From: Chara braunii
Taxonomy: Eukaryota > Streptophyta > Charophyceae > Charales > Characeae
Direction: 5' to 3'
Assembly (NCBI GenBank): GCA_003427395.1
Contig: BFEA01000066.1
Span: 1,261,461 to 1,307,456, forward strand
DNA length: 45,996 bases
Position numbers and translations under genes: made by a program
Notes under the pieces: generated by a model
What the model was told of the DNA's origin: nothing
Seen by the model: only the letters and a program-made list of their open reading frames with translations
The model's database searches: none
Part shown: in pieces, positions 19,753 to 29,800 of the stretch
Numbering within the stretch: the first letter of the stretch is position 1
Layout: the number at the start of each line of letters is the position of its first letter

Positions 19753-20907
19753 TCATACGCGAGTGTGTAAGAGGGTTACCATTGATCTTTGTTGGATTTC
19801 CCTTTGCCTTCCCGGTTGCCATCTTCTGCCACCTGCTATCCGCGGAGCAAAGATCTCTGGTTTCCTGACAGACGGTGTCTGGTCCGCAAAGTGCCAAATC
19901 CAGTCCGGTTCGTCTAGATTATCATCAAATACCCACCCATCATAACCGGAGTCGGCTACATTCCAGATGTCGGGTGCATCCTCCACTTCCACCAACATGT
20001 TCGGCGAGAGCTTTCTTTCCTTTGCTTGCTTCGGGGATTTGGGGCAAGTGGGATCAGTTCCCAAATGTCCTCGTTCCCTGCAGCGAAAACGGATCGGTGA
20101 GGTTTTGGTCGAAATCCTTACCTCCACCATTCTGTTTTCTATTTGGAAGTTCCAGGTTGGTGGGAAGACCGGGGGATCATCCGTTTGAACATCCAGGATC
20201 GCCGTCATGGATCCACAGTGAGGGGCTAGGAATTCCGACATCGGCAAAACCCATTTAAGAATTGTGTTTGTTGTGTATTGTCTTTCGAGTTTGTCGACCA
20301 GTAAACTGTGGAAACCAGGTTGAATGTTGTCGAATTGAACCCATAATTTCTCTTTGAGCAGGGTCTGTTTGTAAGAGACTGCAAAGACTGGGTTTTGTCT
20401 TTGCGCTGACAACTTCTTCCATTTGGTAATGGTACAAACCGACCCAGGACAGTTCCTGGATTGCATCTCGGCCACTGTACGTGCATGACTTTCGTGGACA
20501 AAGACCACCATGATGCTGTTACGGCCTAGATTCTACAGCGTGAACATATTTCCGATCTGCTTGAGTTTTGGCTCTTTTTTAATTGTTTCGATTATCCACT
20601 TCCTCTTCTTTGCTGGTTGGAGTTCTGCCCCATGGCGCGTGAAATTAAACACTACTCCTTGTCTTTCGCGCATCTTTTCCAGTTCTGCAATCTTTTCTTC
20701 TAGGTATTTCCATATAACAATCTCTTCTTCCTTCCCTTCCACTATCTGTTTTCCCGTGGATTCTATCCCTTGGACTTTTGTTTTCTCGATCAAGAATTTG
20801 AGAGCTTCGTTATCAATGACATTGACAATGTCTTCTGGCACTTCTTGGTTTGTGGGGATCGTAGTTGGTGACAGGGTGGCCATCTTTCTCGTTTCTTGAG
20901 GGTTCAA
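19753..20907 (-). pseudogene. LINE E ORF1 (DUF4283-like domain and zinc knuckle)
   Basis: Starts at the ATG at 20907 on the minus strand. An N-terminal charged helix region (EEEIVIWKYLEEKIAELEKM) leads to a stop near 20530, after which the same frame continues from 20511 to 19753. This part reads as the RNA-binding DUF4283-type fold of plant L1 ORF1 (VVFVHESHARTVAEMQ, then LKWVLPMSEFLAPHCGSMTA, then ILDVQTDDPPVFPP). A zinc knuckle follows with its first Cys replaced (RFRCRERGHLGTD instead of CFRC). It continues with a Trp/Asp-rich stretch. No ORF2 follows on this strand. Confidence 0.65.
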
Positions 20908-20974
20908 TTCTTGCTGACTTCGAAATTAAACGTTCTAGTCCGTCACACCGATTGACTTAAGGGGTAATTATCTC

Positions 20975-22560
20975 AGATCGCGCCGTGATGGGACCGCGAC
21001 CGGGTCAGGGCGGGGTCGAGATGGGAATGTGTTGGGACGAGATCAGATTGGGCTCGAGACGAGATAGAGTCGAGGTCGGGTCGGTTGGGATTGGGATAGT
21101 TGTAAGACTAGGCTGGGATCGGTGTCGAGAAGGGCCAGGCCGATTGGATCGGGGCGGGGATCAGGAGCAATGGAGGGATGAAGTTGAATCGGGGTGGGGA
21201 TCAGTTTAAGTTCGGGTCGGGTGGGACGGGGGCGAGAACAATTAAATTGGGTCGGGGCGAGGTCGAGATCGGGTCAGATTGGGATTGGGTCGGAGTGGGT
21301 CAGAGGGGGCCAAGGAGGTCGAGTGGAGGTGGGTGAAAGTGGGGTAGAGATCAGATTGGGCGAGGGGGCAGGCGAGATCGGGAGCTGGGGATGAGATCAG
21401 ATTGAAAGGGTCGGAGTGGGGTCAATAGGGGTCGGGATCGTTGTAAGACCTGGCTGGGATCGGGGAAGGGTTGGGATCTAGAAGGGGCCGGGCTGAGTTG
21501 AGAAGTAACCAAGAAGGGATCGAGACCGGGTAGGCAGGGTTGGGATCGATTCACGGTAGGATCAAGATGGGGTCAAGACGGGGTAGGATGAGGACGAGTT
21601 GAGTTGGGTCAGGGCGGGTGAAGATGGGATCGGCGTTGGATTAGGCTAGCGTCGAGACGGGGTGGTTGGGGGGGGTCGAAGATGGGATTGCAATAGGGTC
21701 GGGTTGGGACTGGGCGGGGCGAGATGGGATTGGGAATGGGTTGAGTCACGGTTGGGGCAAGGTTGTCGAAGGGGGTAGAGGATGAGGGCGAGATCGGGTC
21801 GAATCGGGGTGAGACAAGATGAGGTAGAGATTAGATTGGGATCGGGTCTAGATGGGGTCGTGGTCAGTTGGGGTTAGGTTGAGACCGTTGAGATCGGGAT
21901 CGAAGGGATCAGACTGATTTAGTTACAATCGGGAATGAGATCGGGAGTAAACGAGGAGGGACCAAGGGGTGAGTCGGGATGGGTAGGGGACGAGATCAGA
22001 TTAAAAGGTCGGGTCGATGGGGCTCGGGATAAGACCTGGCTGGGATCGGGGTTGGAATCGTGAAGGGTCGGGCTGAACTGAGAGATGAACAAGAGGGGAT
22101 CGATTTAGGGCGGGATCGAGTTGGGGTTAGGTCGAGGTAGGTCAGGATTAGGTCGGGTTGAGTCGGTGCGGGTGAAGATGGGATCGGGGTCGGATTCGAA
22201 GCGAGTTGGGTTGGGAGGGGTCGAAGATGGGATAGCGATAGCGTCGGGTTTGGTCTGAGCGGGACGAAATGGAATTGGGACCGGGTTGAGTCGCGGAGGG
22301 GGCGAGGTCGGGTTGGGATCACTTTAGGATGGGAAGTACATTCGGGCTGGATGGGGATGGGAGTAGGGTGGGGTCGGGATCTAGATGGAGGGACGAGGTG
22401 GCATTGGAGCGAGGTTGATTAGGGGCAGGGATGGGTGGGAGACAAGACGGGTGTGGCACAACAATGGTAACTTTCTGGTTAGTGGTGGGCTGGGCAGAGA
22501 GCTTGATGGACGGGTGAAGTGGGTTGGGCGGGGGGGTCGAACGATGGAGATGGGGGGAAT
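20975..22560 (+). repeat. G-rich satellite with higher-order units
   Basis: About 1.6 kb of strand-asymmetric sequence built from degenerate GGGATCGGGTCGGG-like words, with very few C runs on the plus strand. Larger units are visible. GA(C/T)GAGATCAGATT opens at 21036, 21390 and 21989, and each is followed by a conserved AAGAC-TGGCTGGGATCGG block (21104, 21445, 22031). After the second and third, a common series GAAGATGGGATCGG, GTCGAAGATGGGAT and GGGTTGAGTC follows. Translations on both strands are compositional artefacts. It would form many G-quadruplex-prone tracts. Confidence 0.85.
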
Positions 22561-23148
22561 GTTAGAAGAGTCATCTATGGTTACCACGTTTTCGTTCATC
22601 AGAAGTCATCAACTTTCTCCTATCAATGGCATCACCGACACAGTTCTGGTTACTCGCTGTCATTTGAATGCCGACTGCTGCGCTGTCTCTTCTCGTGGGC
22701 CTTGGATGGGAGCGCTCCGAAAACAGTCACCTTCAGCGCGCACGCGCCAGACGCCGCAAAGGAACGTGGCTATGACGTTGGGCGGAAGGTGCCGCGATGG
22801 AGGTTGGAGGTCGATTCGGAGGTACAGGTGCGTAGGTTAGAGCGAAATCACGCACTTAATATTTCGGATTTCTAAATAACGAAAAATTGCAAAAGGAAAT
22901 CGAAATTTTTTAGAAAAAGATATTCTGGATTTCCAACAACGAAATTTCTAACTTTCAGAAGAAAAACGAAAACGAAAATTACAGGTGTTGCGCTATTGCA
23001 ATTTTTCACAACAGAAATAGCGGGAAAAACAAAAATCCAAGAAAAGAAAAAAAAAAATTGATTTTCGACAGTGAGGTCAAAATCGTGATTTTGGGGGCTA
23101 ACTAGTGTGCTCTAATCAATCAATAAAGACTAATCAGCTACTTAGTCC
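22561..23148. other. AT-rich stretch, no gene
   Basis: Unassigned to about 22860, then AT-rich with many A runs (22870-23075). On the minus strand this would be internal to the orphan LTR fragment whose PBS lies at 23191, but no gag motif is readable. Confidence 0.45.
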
Positions 23149-23190
23149 CCGCACACGTGTCGGATCAGGTTGTCCTGATTCACGTGCGGT

Positions 23191-23202
23191 GCTCTGATAC
23201 TA
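23191..23202 (-). other. Orphan primer-binding site (tRNA-iMet, one mismatch)
   Basis: Plus-strand GCTCTGATACTA gives TAGTATCAGAGC on the minus strand, one base different from the perfect site. It lies two bases from the LTR start TGTTACATG at 23205. An imperfect hairpin (CCGCAC at 23149-23154 with GTGCGG at 23184-23189, and ATCAGG at 23164-23169 with CCTGAT at 23174-23179) flanks it on the leader side. Confidence 0.75.
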
Positions 23203-23204
23203 AC

Positions 23205-24055
23205 TGTTACATGCCCAGTTGGGCGATGTACAGAAAGGACTGAATGGACAATGCAGTGCAAGTGAAATCTCAACAAGCAGTGTACAACCTGATACCTACA
23301 AACATTGTGCTTTATAGCGCAGGGGAAGACTTAGATACAAGTCCTGACGTAACCGGGACTGACCTCTAGCACATAGTGCAAGACAACGCAGCAGAATGCT
23401 AGAATACCAAGGACTAGCCCAATCAATGTTGCAACGCAGACCAAACATACATCATCCTCATCACAAGGTGTGAAGGGGCCTAGCGCTACACACAGGAAGA
23501 ATGCGCCAGGTCCAGATCATGCACAGACGAAGAGGAGGGGAACAAACGAAGAAGAGGGGCAGAGATGTGAATGTCATTAACACCAAGTCCTTGTTACAAG
23601 TCCCAAATAATCCCTCGTCAAAACGTTTGAAACCCAATGTCGAGTCTGGATCCGAATGTCACCAAACCCGCTCTCTCATAGTCTGCTGATGCAGCGAAGT
23701 CAGGTAGCGAGAGGGTGACAGGGAGATGGTGGACTGAGAAGAGGAAGAATAAGAACTCTCTCTCCCCCATGTGCCACGTACTAACCTGTGAAGTTGGCGT
23801 TGTGCTGCAGGTACCTCAAAGACGGAGCTGGAGCTATGGCGCTGCAGGTAAGTCTCCCTGGCCTCCACCCAATCTCTCTCTCTCTCTCCAGTACTACTCT
23901 AGCTCCTACTAGCGCCCAGCGCTGAAGACTACTGCTAACGCTACTAGCGCCCAACGCTGAAGACTACCGCTAGCGCTACTACTACTCCTGCAGCGCTCCT
24001 CCAAAGTGCTGCTGCCGAATCCTGAAGACTACCTCCTGCCTCCTGAACTCCACGT
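23205..24055 (-). repeat. Fragment G: 5' LTR, truncated
   Basis: Begins TGTTACATG next to the PBS and matches the 3' LTR of element L over many blocks: GAAGAATGCGCCAG, CCAATGTCGAGTCTGGATCC, CTAACCTGTGAAGTTGGCG, GGAGCTGGAGCTATGGCG, CAGGTAAGTCTCCCT and the repeated CTACTAGCGCCC. The match fades at about 24055 after CCTGAAGACTAC. The missing U3 end would correspond to 42540-42949. TGTTACATG is the exact inverse of the CATGTAACA that ends the element J LTR at 31649, so G and J may be the same family. Confidence 0.75.
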
Positions 24056-24106
24056 TGTCGAGCGCATCGGTCCGACACCGCACAAAGCGACGTGGGACCC
24101 TCCCGG

Positions 24107-24390
24107 CTGCGTCACGCAGGAGTTGGTCTGTTCCTTCGTCACGAATATACATGGAGCTTCCGCAAGCCGCTTCGGCCGAGTGCGCCAGCCATACCTTTCG
24201 CGAGCCCCTACGACAGGATAGGGCCTACGCGAGGCACGACTTACCTCCACCTTACGGGAGCTATCACCTCCCTTCGGTGGGCGTATCCCCGTCGAGCTAC
24301 CAATCCACAGTACGAACGTTGATCAGCTGCAATCGCAGAGGTGGACCAGCCGAGGGCGTTTCTCGTTCGCTGTAGCATAGGGGGTACGCG
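24107..24390. repeat. LTR-like module, first part (shared with 44013-44260)
   Basis: Starts CGTCACGCAGGA and aligns with 44013 onward through blocks such as ACTTACCTC, GGGCGTATCC (plus the related GAGCTACC), GAGGGCGTT and CGCTGTAGCAT. Both copies lie next to truncated members of the G/L LTR family. I take this as the start of another LTR or large non-autonomous element, but the ends and target-site duplications are not resolved. Confidence 0.5.
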
Positions 24391-25800
24391 CGATAATACG
24401 CCTCTATCGGACCCGCACGCGAACCAGCATCTTGGGGGGATTAGGTCCCAAGCGCGGCTCGTCGCCAGTTGGCTAGGACACATCCCACTCGCCACGCGCA
24501 CACCACTAATAAAGAACATAAAAATAAAAACACACACACATATACAGAACGACACAGAACACAAAATGCGACAACACTCCTAGTCCCTTAGTAGCCATCC
24601 CATAACTCTCCGATGCGGAAATCGGATAAGCATCGCGCGCGAGACTTAGTATAAAACCGCGCGGTCGCAGGGCTAACTCATATCGACTAGCAATGCAAGC
24701 GTACGCAAGCGATCGCAATGATGGCGTATTATGTAGTACCCATACTCGTGCGATCCTCGTTAATCTCGAGGGTCGCGTTCGACACTCTAAGTGTCGGCTG
24801 ACACGCGCCTTGAGGGGCTCATCTCTCGACGCTGGACAACTGCAAAGTGCGGTTGAGAACCACACCCTCTTCTGCACCCTGCAAGGAGTGGGTGGTACAC
24901 AGGTTCATACCAGTGGTGGCAATCGTCTCTTATTGCCTTGGAAGCCAGCTCCTTCATCTTGGGCCTGGAGAGAAATCAAGGGGTTTGATTTTGACGGCTG
25001 CCACGGACTACAACGTCCAATCATAAAAAATCTAAAAAGCAAAGGATAGAAGGGAAAAATCCCGTTCCCCTCAAAAACATAATCTGGTTAACCCTTACGC
25101 GTGGTCCCAGTAGGCCGCGCGAAACACTCGAGACATATATATATTCACATATATAGAGGGTTATAAATATGTGACGATCGCTTCTCACAATCACAGTGGG
25201 GTTCCTCTCATCCATATATATATATATGTATGTGAGCGCAGGCAGTCAAATCCAAAGTCCGAATCTCCAAACATACCTGCAATCACATCAAAGATTCAAC
25301 CAAAAGTCCATGCACTACACGGGGTCAACTTCAACCATTCCCTGCACTCACACCCCTTGCTTTTAGTCATACAAGCCTCACTCTTTGTGCAACTCTCAAA
25401 ATAAAATACTCAGTACTTTTCTTTAAATGACCATTCAAATAAAGTCCGGGTGAAAACACAACAAAACAGTTCAAATCACAAGGCTAAAGCCTTTAGGTTG
25501 AGTGGCAGGAGTGGATTGGAGTTGAATCGTAAACCGACGAATCGGCAACCGGCCTGTTATTAGTGATAACAGAAGATGATCCTTGTAGGATCAAGCTGAA
25601 TCTAAACCCAAATCCTGAATCAATCGATCAAGAAGACCTGTAACACAAGACAGGTCAATCCCCAAGCTAAAATCATAAGTGTATGGAGAATACTGCTCCA
25701 TAACACATCCTCATCCAAAATCCTTCTATAAGCTTAGTCTAAGTCTACCTCTAAGCCACTGCCCAAAGAAAGGTAGACCTTGGCAAAATCTCCTCTATAC
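24391..25800. other. No gene; contains short (AT)n
   Basis: Non-coding sequence inside the LTR-like module. A short CA/AT microsatellite-like stretch lies at 24520-24550 and an (AT)n at 25215-25228. No frame with a recognisable product was found on either strand. Confidence 0.45.
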
Positions 25801-26400
25801 AGAGTCAAAATATATTCTATCTCCTCTTAAACTAAGAAAATTTCGGCAACGCTTCCCGTAGGAAAAGTGCCTTTCCAAAATTTACATCAGCCCGAATATA
25901 GAAACAGAAATAATCTTCAACTTTCCAAAGTCAAATTTTGTCTGACTCCCTGAATTAGTAAAAATTTGGGCAGTGCTTCCTTTAGAAAGGTAGACTTCCC
26001 AGATTTATACTAAGTCAGAAATCAACTCAGAAATAAGACGAGTTCAACTAAGACAAAATTTAACTAACTCCTTACATTTGTAAAAATTTCGGCAGCGCTT
26101 CCTGTTGAGAAAGTGCTATTTCAAGATTTATACAAGTTAAGTTCAGAATAAAAAAATGACTTTCTCAAGGTCTACTTTCGTCTAACTCCTTGAATTAGCA
26201 AAAATTTGGGCAGCACTCCCTTTAGAAAAGAAGGTATTCCACATTTTTTACTCAACCTAAAAGTCAGAAAAAATAGACCGTGAAAAAGACGAAGTCTGAC
26301 CAACTCCTTGGTTTTGTGGAAATTTCGGCAGCGCTTCCCGAAGAGAAAGTGGCTTACCAAGATTTATACAAGACCAAGTATAACAAAAGATCCCAGAAAA
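25801..26400. repeat. Five-unit tandem array, about 120-bp period, alternating subtypes
   Basis: Units are marked by TTTCGGCA or TTTGGGCA at 25841, 25965, 26087, 26205 and 26323 (spacings 124, 122, 118 and 118). Units 1, 3 and 5 carry TTTCGGCA-CGCTTCC and a GAGAAAGTG-like continuation; units 2 and 4 carry TTTGGGCAG and CCTTTAGAAA. Each has an ACTCCTT block before and a GATTTATAC-like block after. The A-B-A-B-A order implies growth by duplicating a dimer of about 240 bp. Confidence 0.85.
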
Positions 26401-26659
26401 TGTGAGAATTGATCTAAGTAAAATAAAGTTAGCTCAGAAAATGCAGAAATTGAACCAACTCCTATTTCTCTAGCACGTGGCGAGCCTCTAAAGCAACTAC
26501 CTGTCAACTGGAACTCAGACTAAGTAACGACCTCACTCAGCCACATGCAAAGCCAGACCACAAAGGTAAGCACTCTCACCAACCCAAGTCAACTTTATCA
26601 AACAATAGTTCGTAGTCTTTCATGAGTTGTCCCTTCATACCGAGCTTACATAAGGCATA

Positions 26660-27545
26660 AAGTCAGGCCACCCAAACTTATGGGACATGCCTAACTTAGC
26701 CAAGATATACACAAACAGAGGGCACAACTACTTCTCTCTTCTTTGGGCATGTGACTAGGCCACCCTAGTCGCCCCGAACTGTTTAATAGCCAAGTTGTAT
26801 ATATCTCTCTGAACTTAGTCTTCAAAACGGGCGTAGGACTGAGCCATTCATCTTAGAAACAATGCTCAGCCGGCCCAAGTTACCCTCAGTTATACTCTTA
26901 GTTATACTCTCTTCAGTTCGCGATAGGGCTATAGTTAGGCCGCCCAAACTTATGAGACTCTGCCTGACTAGCCTGTTCATAGATAAAAATAGTAATAGCA
27001 TATAGCCAAATTATAACCTTTGGGTTCCAGCATGTGTGAGGCTTTGAGTCATACCACCTGAACTTACAGAACAGTCTAGCTCTCTGCCTGATTCGTTCCT
27101 CTCTGCTTCAACTGGTGCGAGGCATTGGGCTAGACCACCTAAACTTATAGAATGGTCAACCCTCTGTCTAATTTACCCCCTCAAAATAAAAAGCAGGAAG
27201 AGGCTGAGGCACCTAAACTTATAGAATGACTCAGACCTCCTCGTTCAGAACCAAACAAACAAAGAAAACCCCAAAATAACCAAGGCAACCAAGGCACCTG
27301 AACTTACAGAATGCACTTGGCCCCTGAAAAAGTCAAGCACAATTAGCCCTCGCAAGTCAGAGCAACTAGACCACCTAACTTATAGAATGGCCTGACTCTC
27401 CATGCAATTCCGCAGCACTACTTGTGGGGACTTCTTAGCCTCCAGAGCAATCAGACCACCCAAACTTATGGAACGGTCTGATGCTCCAAGCAATCCAAAA
27501 TAAACACAGCACTGGGTCTTCCCAAACTTATGGGGACTTCCCAGT
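26660..27545. repeat. Irregularly spaced repeat, CCACCTAAACTTATAGAATG
   Basis: About nine copies of a 20-22 base motif (CCACCYAAACTTATRGAAYGG) occur at about 26667, 26939, 27053, 27134, 27207, 27293, 27369, 27456 and 27519. Spacing falls from 270 to about 63-120 bases. Between copies lie CT- and CA-rich words such as CTGACTCTCC. No coding frame covers the region. Confidence 0.75.
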
Positions 27546-27805
27546 CTTGATTGACCTAGTCGACCCTCATGCAAAACAACCTTCCATCCAACCTTCCCCC
27601 AGATGCAATTCCTTTTCACAATCTGCTTTCAGCCAAACAACAAAACTGAAACTGAAATTATGCACATATATTCCTTTACTTAGTTTGATTCATGTGTTGA
27701 AGGTCAACTCAAAGTCAAAATAGGGGGGCATGCAATATACTCAGTCAAAGTATAAAAAGAGATATAGATAGGGGCTATAACTGGGTTTATAAAGGAAAGC
27801 AATGA
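27546..27805. other. No gene seen
   Basis: Mixed sequence between the irregular repeat and the module end; nothing I can assign. Confidence 0.4.
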
Positions 27806-27865
27806 TTACCTTTCAATTCCCTGCCTCCATAACTCCTCCTGAGTTCCGGCAGAGCTCCCGCAATC
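27806..27865. repeat. LTR-like module, end part (shared with 44773-44925)
   Basis: TTCCCTGCCTCCA, CTCCGGCAGAGCTCCCGCAATC-type sequence matches both copies around 44781-44927. In both places similarity stops just after GCAATC, so this may be the right end of the module that starts at 24107. The interval between the two parts is about 3.7 kb here against about 0.9 kb at the second locus, the difference being mostly the tandem arrays. Confidence 0.5.
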
Positions 27866-29084
27866 AGTGGGTTGACTCCCCACAGAGTCTTGCTGCGGTC
27901 CTACGGGTTGCAATCCCGCCTGCCGCCTTCCCCTCAGATCAAGACTAGACTTAGAGTAAGAAAGGTAGAAGGAGAATAGTTTGAGTCTCTCAGATCCAAG
28001 AGGGGTGCACTCAGACTCGCGTGAGAGGGCCTTGATACCTTGAGTCGCCTGAGGGTCCCGCAATGGCAGCCAAATCGCAGGGGCTTGGTCAAACCAAGGC
28101 AAACTGTTGAACCCAACCCTCCAGACGAACCCCCAATTCGCAGCAATAGCCCCCCTTCACAACCATTCCTCCAAGTTACGGTCAACAGCCTTTCCTTGCG
28201 GTCCAATTGCCCTCCTCATACTACCCCTTCGCTGCCCAGCATGGAGCTGCAGTCCTATCGTTCCAAACAGTCGTCGTACTCAAGACAGCGCAGCAGTCCG
28301 TAGCAAGCCCAACAACCATAGTAGTAGCCATGCAGCTGAAACAATCGGTCGTACCCACAGAAAAAAGCAATCAAGGAACACTACAGTTCCCTAGCAGGAA
28401 GTATTGTGCGCTGGACCGCGCGCAACAGTATTGCAGTGTGGAGAGCGGCAGCAACTATGGTAGCACCTACAGGCATCAAGACCTCAGCAGCAGCTCATGG
28501 ACGCTAGCAGGTAAAGCTGCAGCAACCTCCTGCCAGCGGAGTCGTACGCAACTGATCGCAACAACGGTATCATGCCAGCAACTCCTCCCTTGAAACTGCA
28601 GCAGTAGCTATGGCCCGTAATTTGGCAGTAGCTGCAATCAGCTAGTACGAGCCACAAACCAAGCGGTGATGGCACAGCAGCCTATTGCACAGCGGATTCC
28701 GGTGGTCGACAGGGCTTTCACCCCCTTCGATGTTCCCTTCCAGAGAGCCTGCACACACCACATCCGAAGCCAGCGGGACACAGGCAACAGGGTAGCGGCG
28801 ACGCGTGGGCGAGGACACCCACATGCCCCCCCCTCGGAGCAAAGCAGCACACGACTTACTCACACCACGGTCGAACCCGCAGACCGTTGGTTTCCACCAC
28901 CCACATTCCATCTCAATGTGCCTGGCCCATAATAGTGGTCAGGTTCGCTGGCATGACTATGCATTTCGTCACCGATCCTCTCCAAGTACGTGCGCCGCCA
29001 ATATGGGGAGTCCTCTCTCTCTCTCTCTCTCTTCGTCATTCCAACCTTCTCCCTGACTGGCCCAACACCACTTCCTTGGATAGT
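27866..29084. other. No gene; (CT)n microsatellite near 29015
   Basis: Several short overlapping frames exist on both strands, but none has a motif. The codon pattern at 28207-28593 is Gln/Ser/Thr-rich and looks like CAG/CAA-rich spacer. A (CT)n run lies at about 29014-29031. Confidence 0.45.
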
Positions 29085-29800
29085 GTTGGGTAACTCTCGA
29101 ATGGATCTCCCGCTAGAATGCGGACAGATACATTCCTACCGCAGAATGTTTTCTCCCTCGCGCCGTCCTCTCATCCACTATTGCAACGCCTAATGCCCCG
29201 ACTTCAAAACCGCCTTCACCGCAGTGGTTGCCCTATCTAAAACCTCCGAACAGCATCTTACCCCGCTCGAATCCATTGAGGATCGGGCGAGGCACGAGCT
29301 TTTTCGTTCCCGTCATTTTCCCTCCCCGCCATAGCTCCGTTTACTTTCTTCTACTAACTCTATTTCTACTAGTACTGTACTCAATCTGACTTCATATTCT
29401 GATTCGCAGCACAAAAAAAAAACACAGTTTATGACTTTATTTCGCTCGATTCCGTTAAGAATCGAGCGAAATATCGCTTTTTCCCATTTCTACCATAGCC
29501 TCCTTCCGCCATCTCCGCGCAGTACATCTATCTCGTACCTCCAGTCCTACTCACTTTCTCCTAAAACTGACCTCACTATGCAAATCGCCCGGGGTCAAAA
29601 CCCCGGAATCGCCTCTTAGACCGCCGAAATCCGTTACGGATTGAGCGAGCTAGCACTTTCTGCCCCCATCATCTCTTCTTCTCTACTACAGCCATCTCCG
29701 ACTCCACTCTGAACGCACCTGGCGTACTACCGGGCCAGGTTCATTTCGCTGCCCCCCTTAGTGCCCGTCACTCTTCTGCACCAGCGCCCGTCGTTTTCTT
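29085..29800. repeat. 179-bp tandem family with hairpin at each unit start
   Basis: Units begin CGCTCGAATCC at 29264, CGCTCGATTCC at 29443 and CGCCGAAATCC at 29622, exactly 179 bases apart each time. A weaker fourth copy is likely near 29085-29095. Unit 2 contains an exact 15-bp inverted repeat with a 6-base loop (29438-29473, TTTCGCTCGATTC with GAATCGAGCGAAA at its core). Units 1 and 3 keep a decayed version. After the hairpin each unit has a pyrimidine-rich part with CCATAGC/CAGCC and TCTACTA-like words. Confidence 0.8.

Noticed and set aside
21996-22322. Open minus-strand frames rich in Pro, Ser, Thr and Arg in the G-rich satellite
   Set aside because: The translations are compositional by-products of GGGTCGGG-type repeats; open frames occur on both strands with equal quality and have no motif.
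22385-22875. Plus-strand frames of 118-151 codons
   Set aside because: No motif, overlapping the end of the G-rich satellite; the frames lack consistent codon bias.
28207-28593. 128-codon plus-strand frame
   Set aside because: Gln/Ser/Thr-rich chance frame in CAG/CAA-rich spacer; no domain, no start context, competing frames on both strands.
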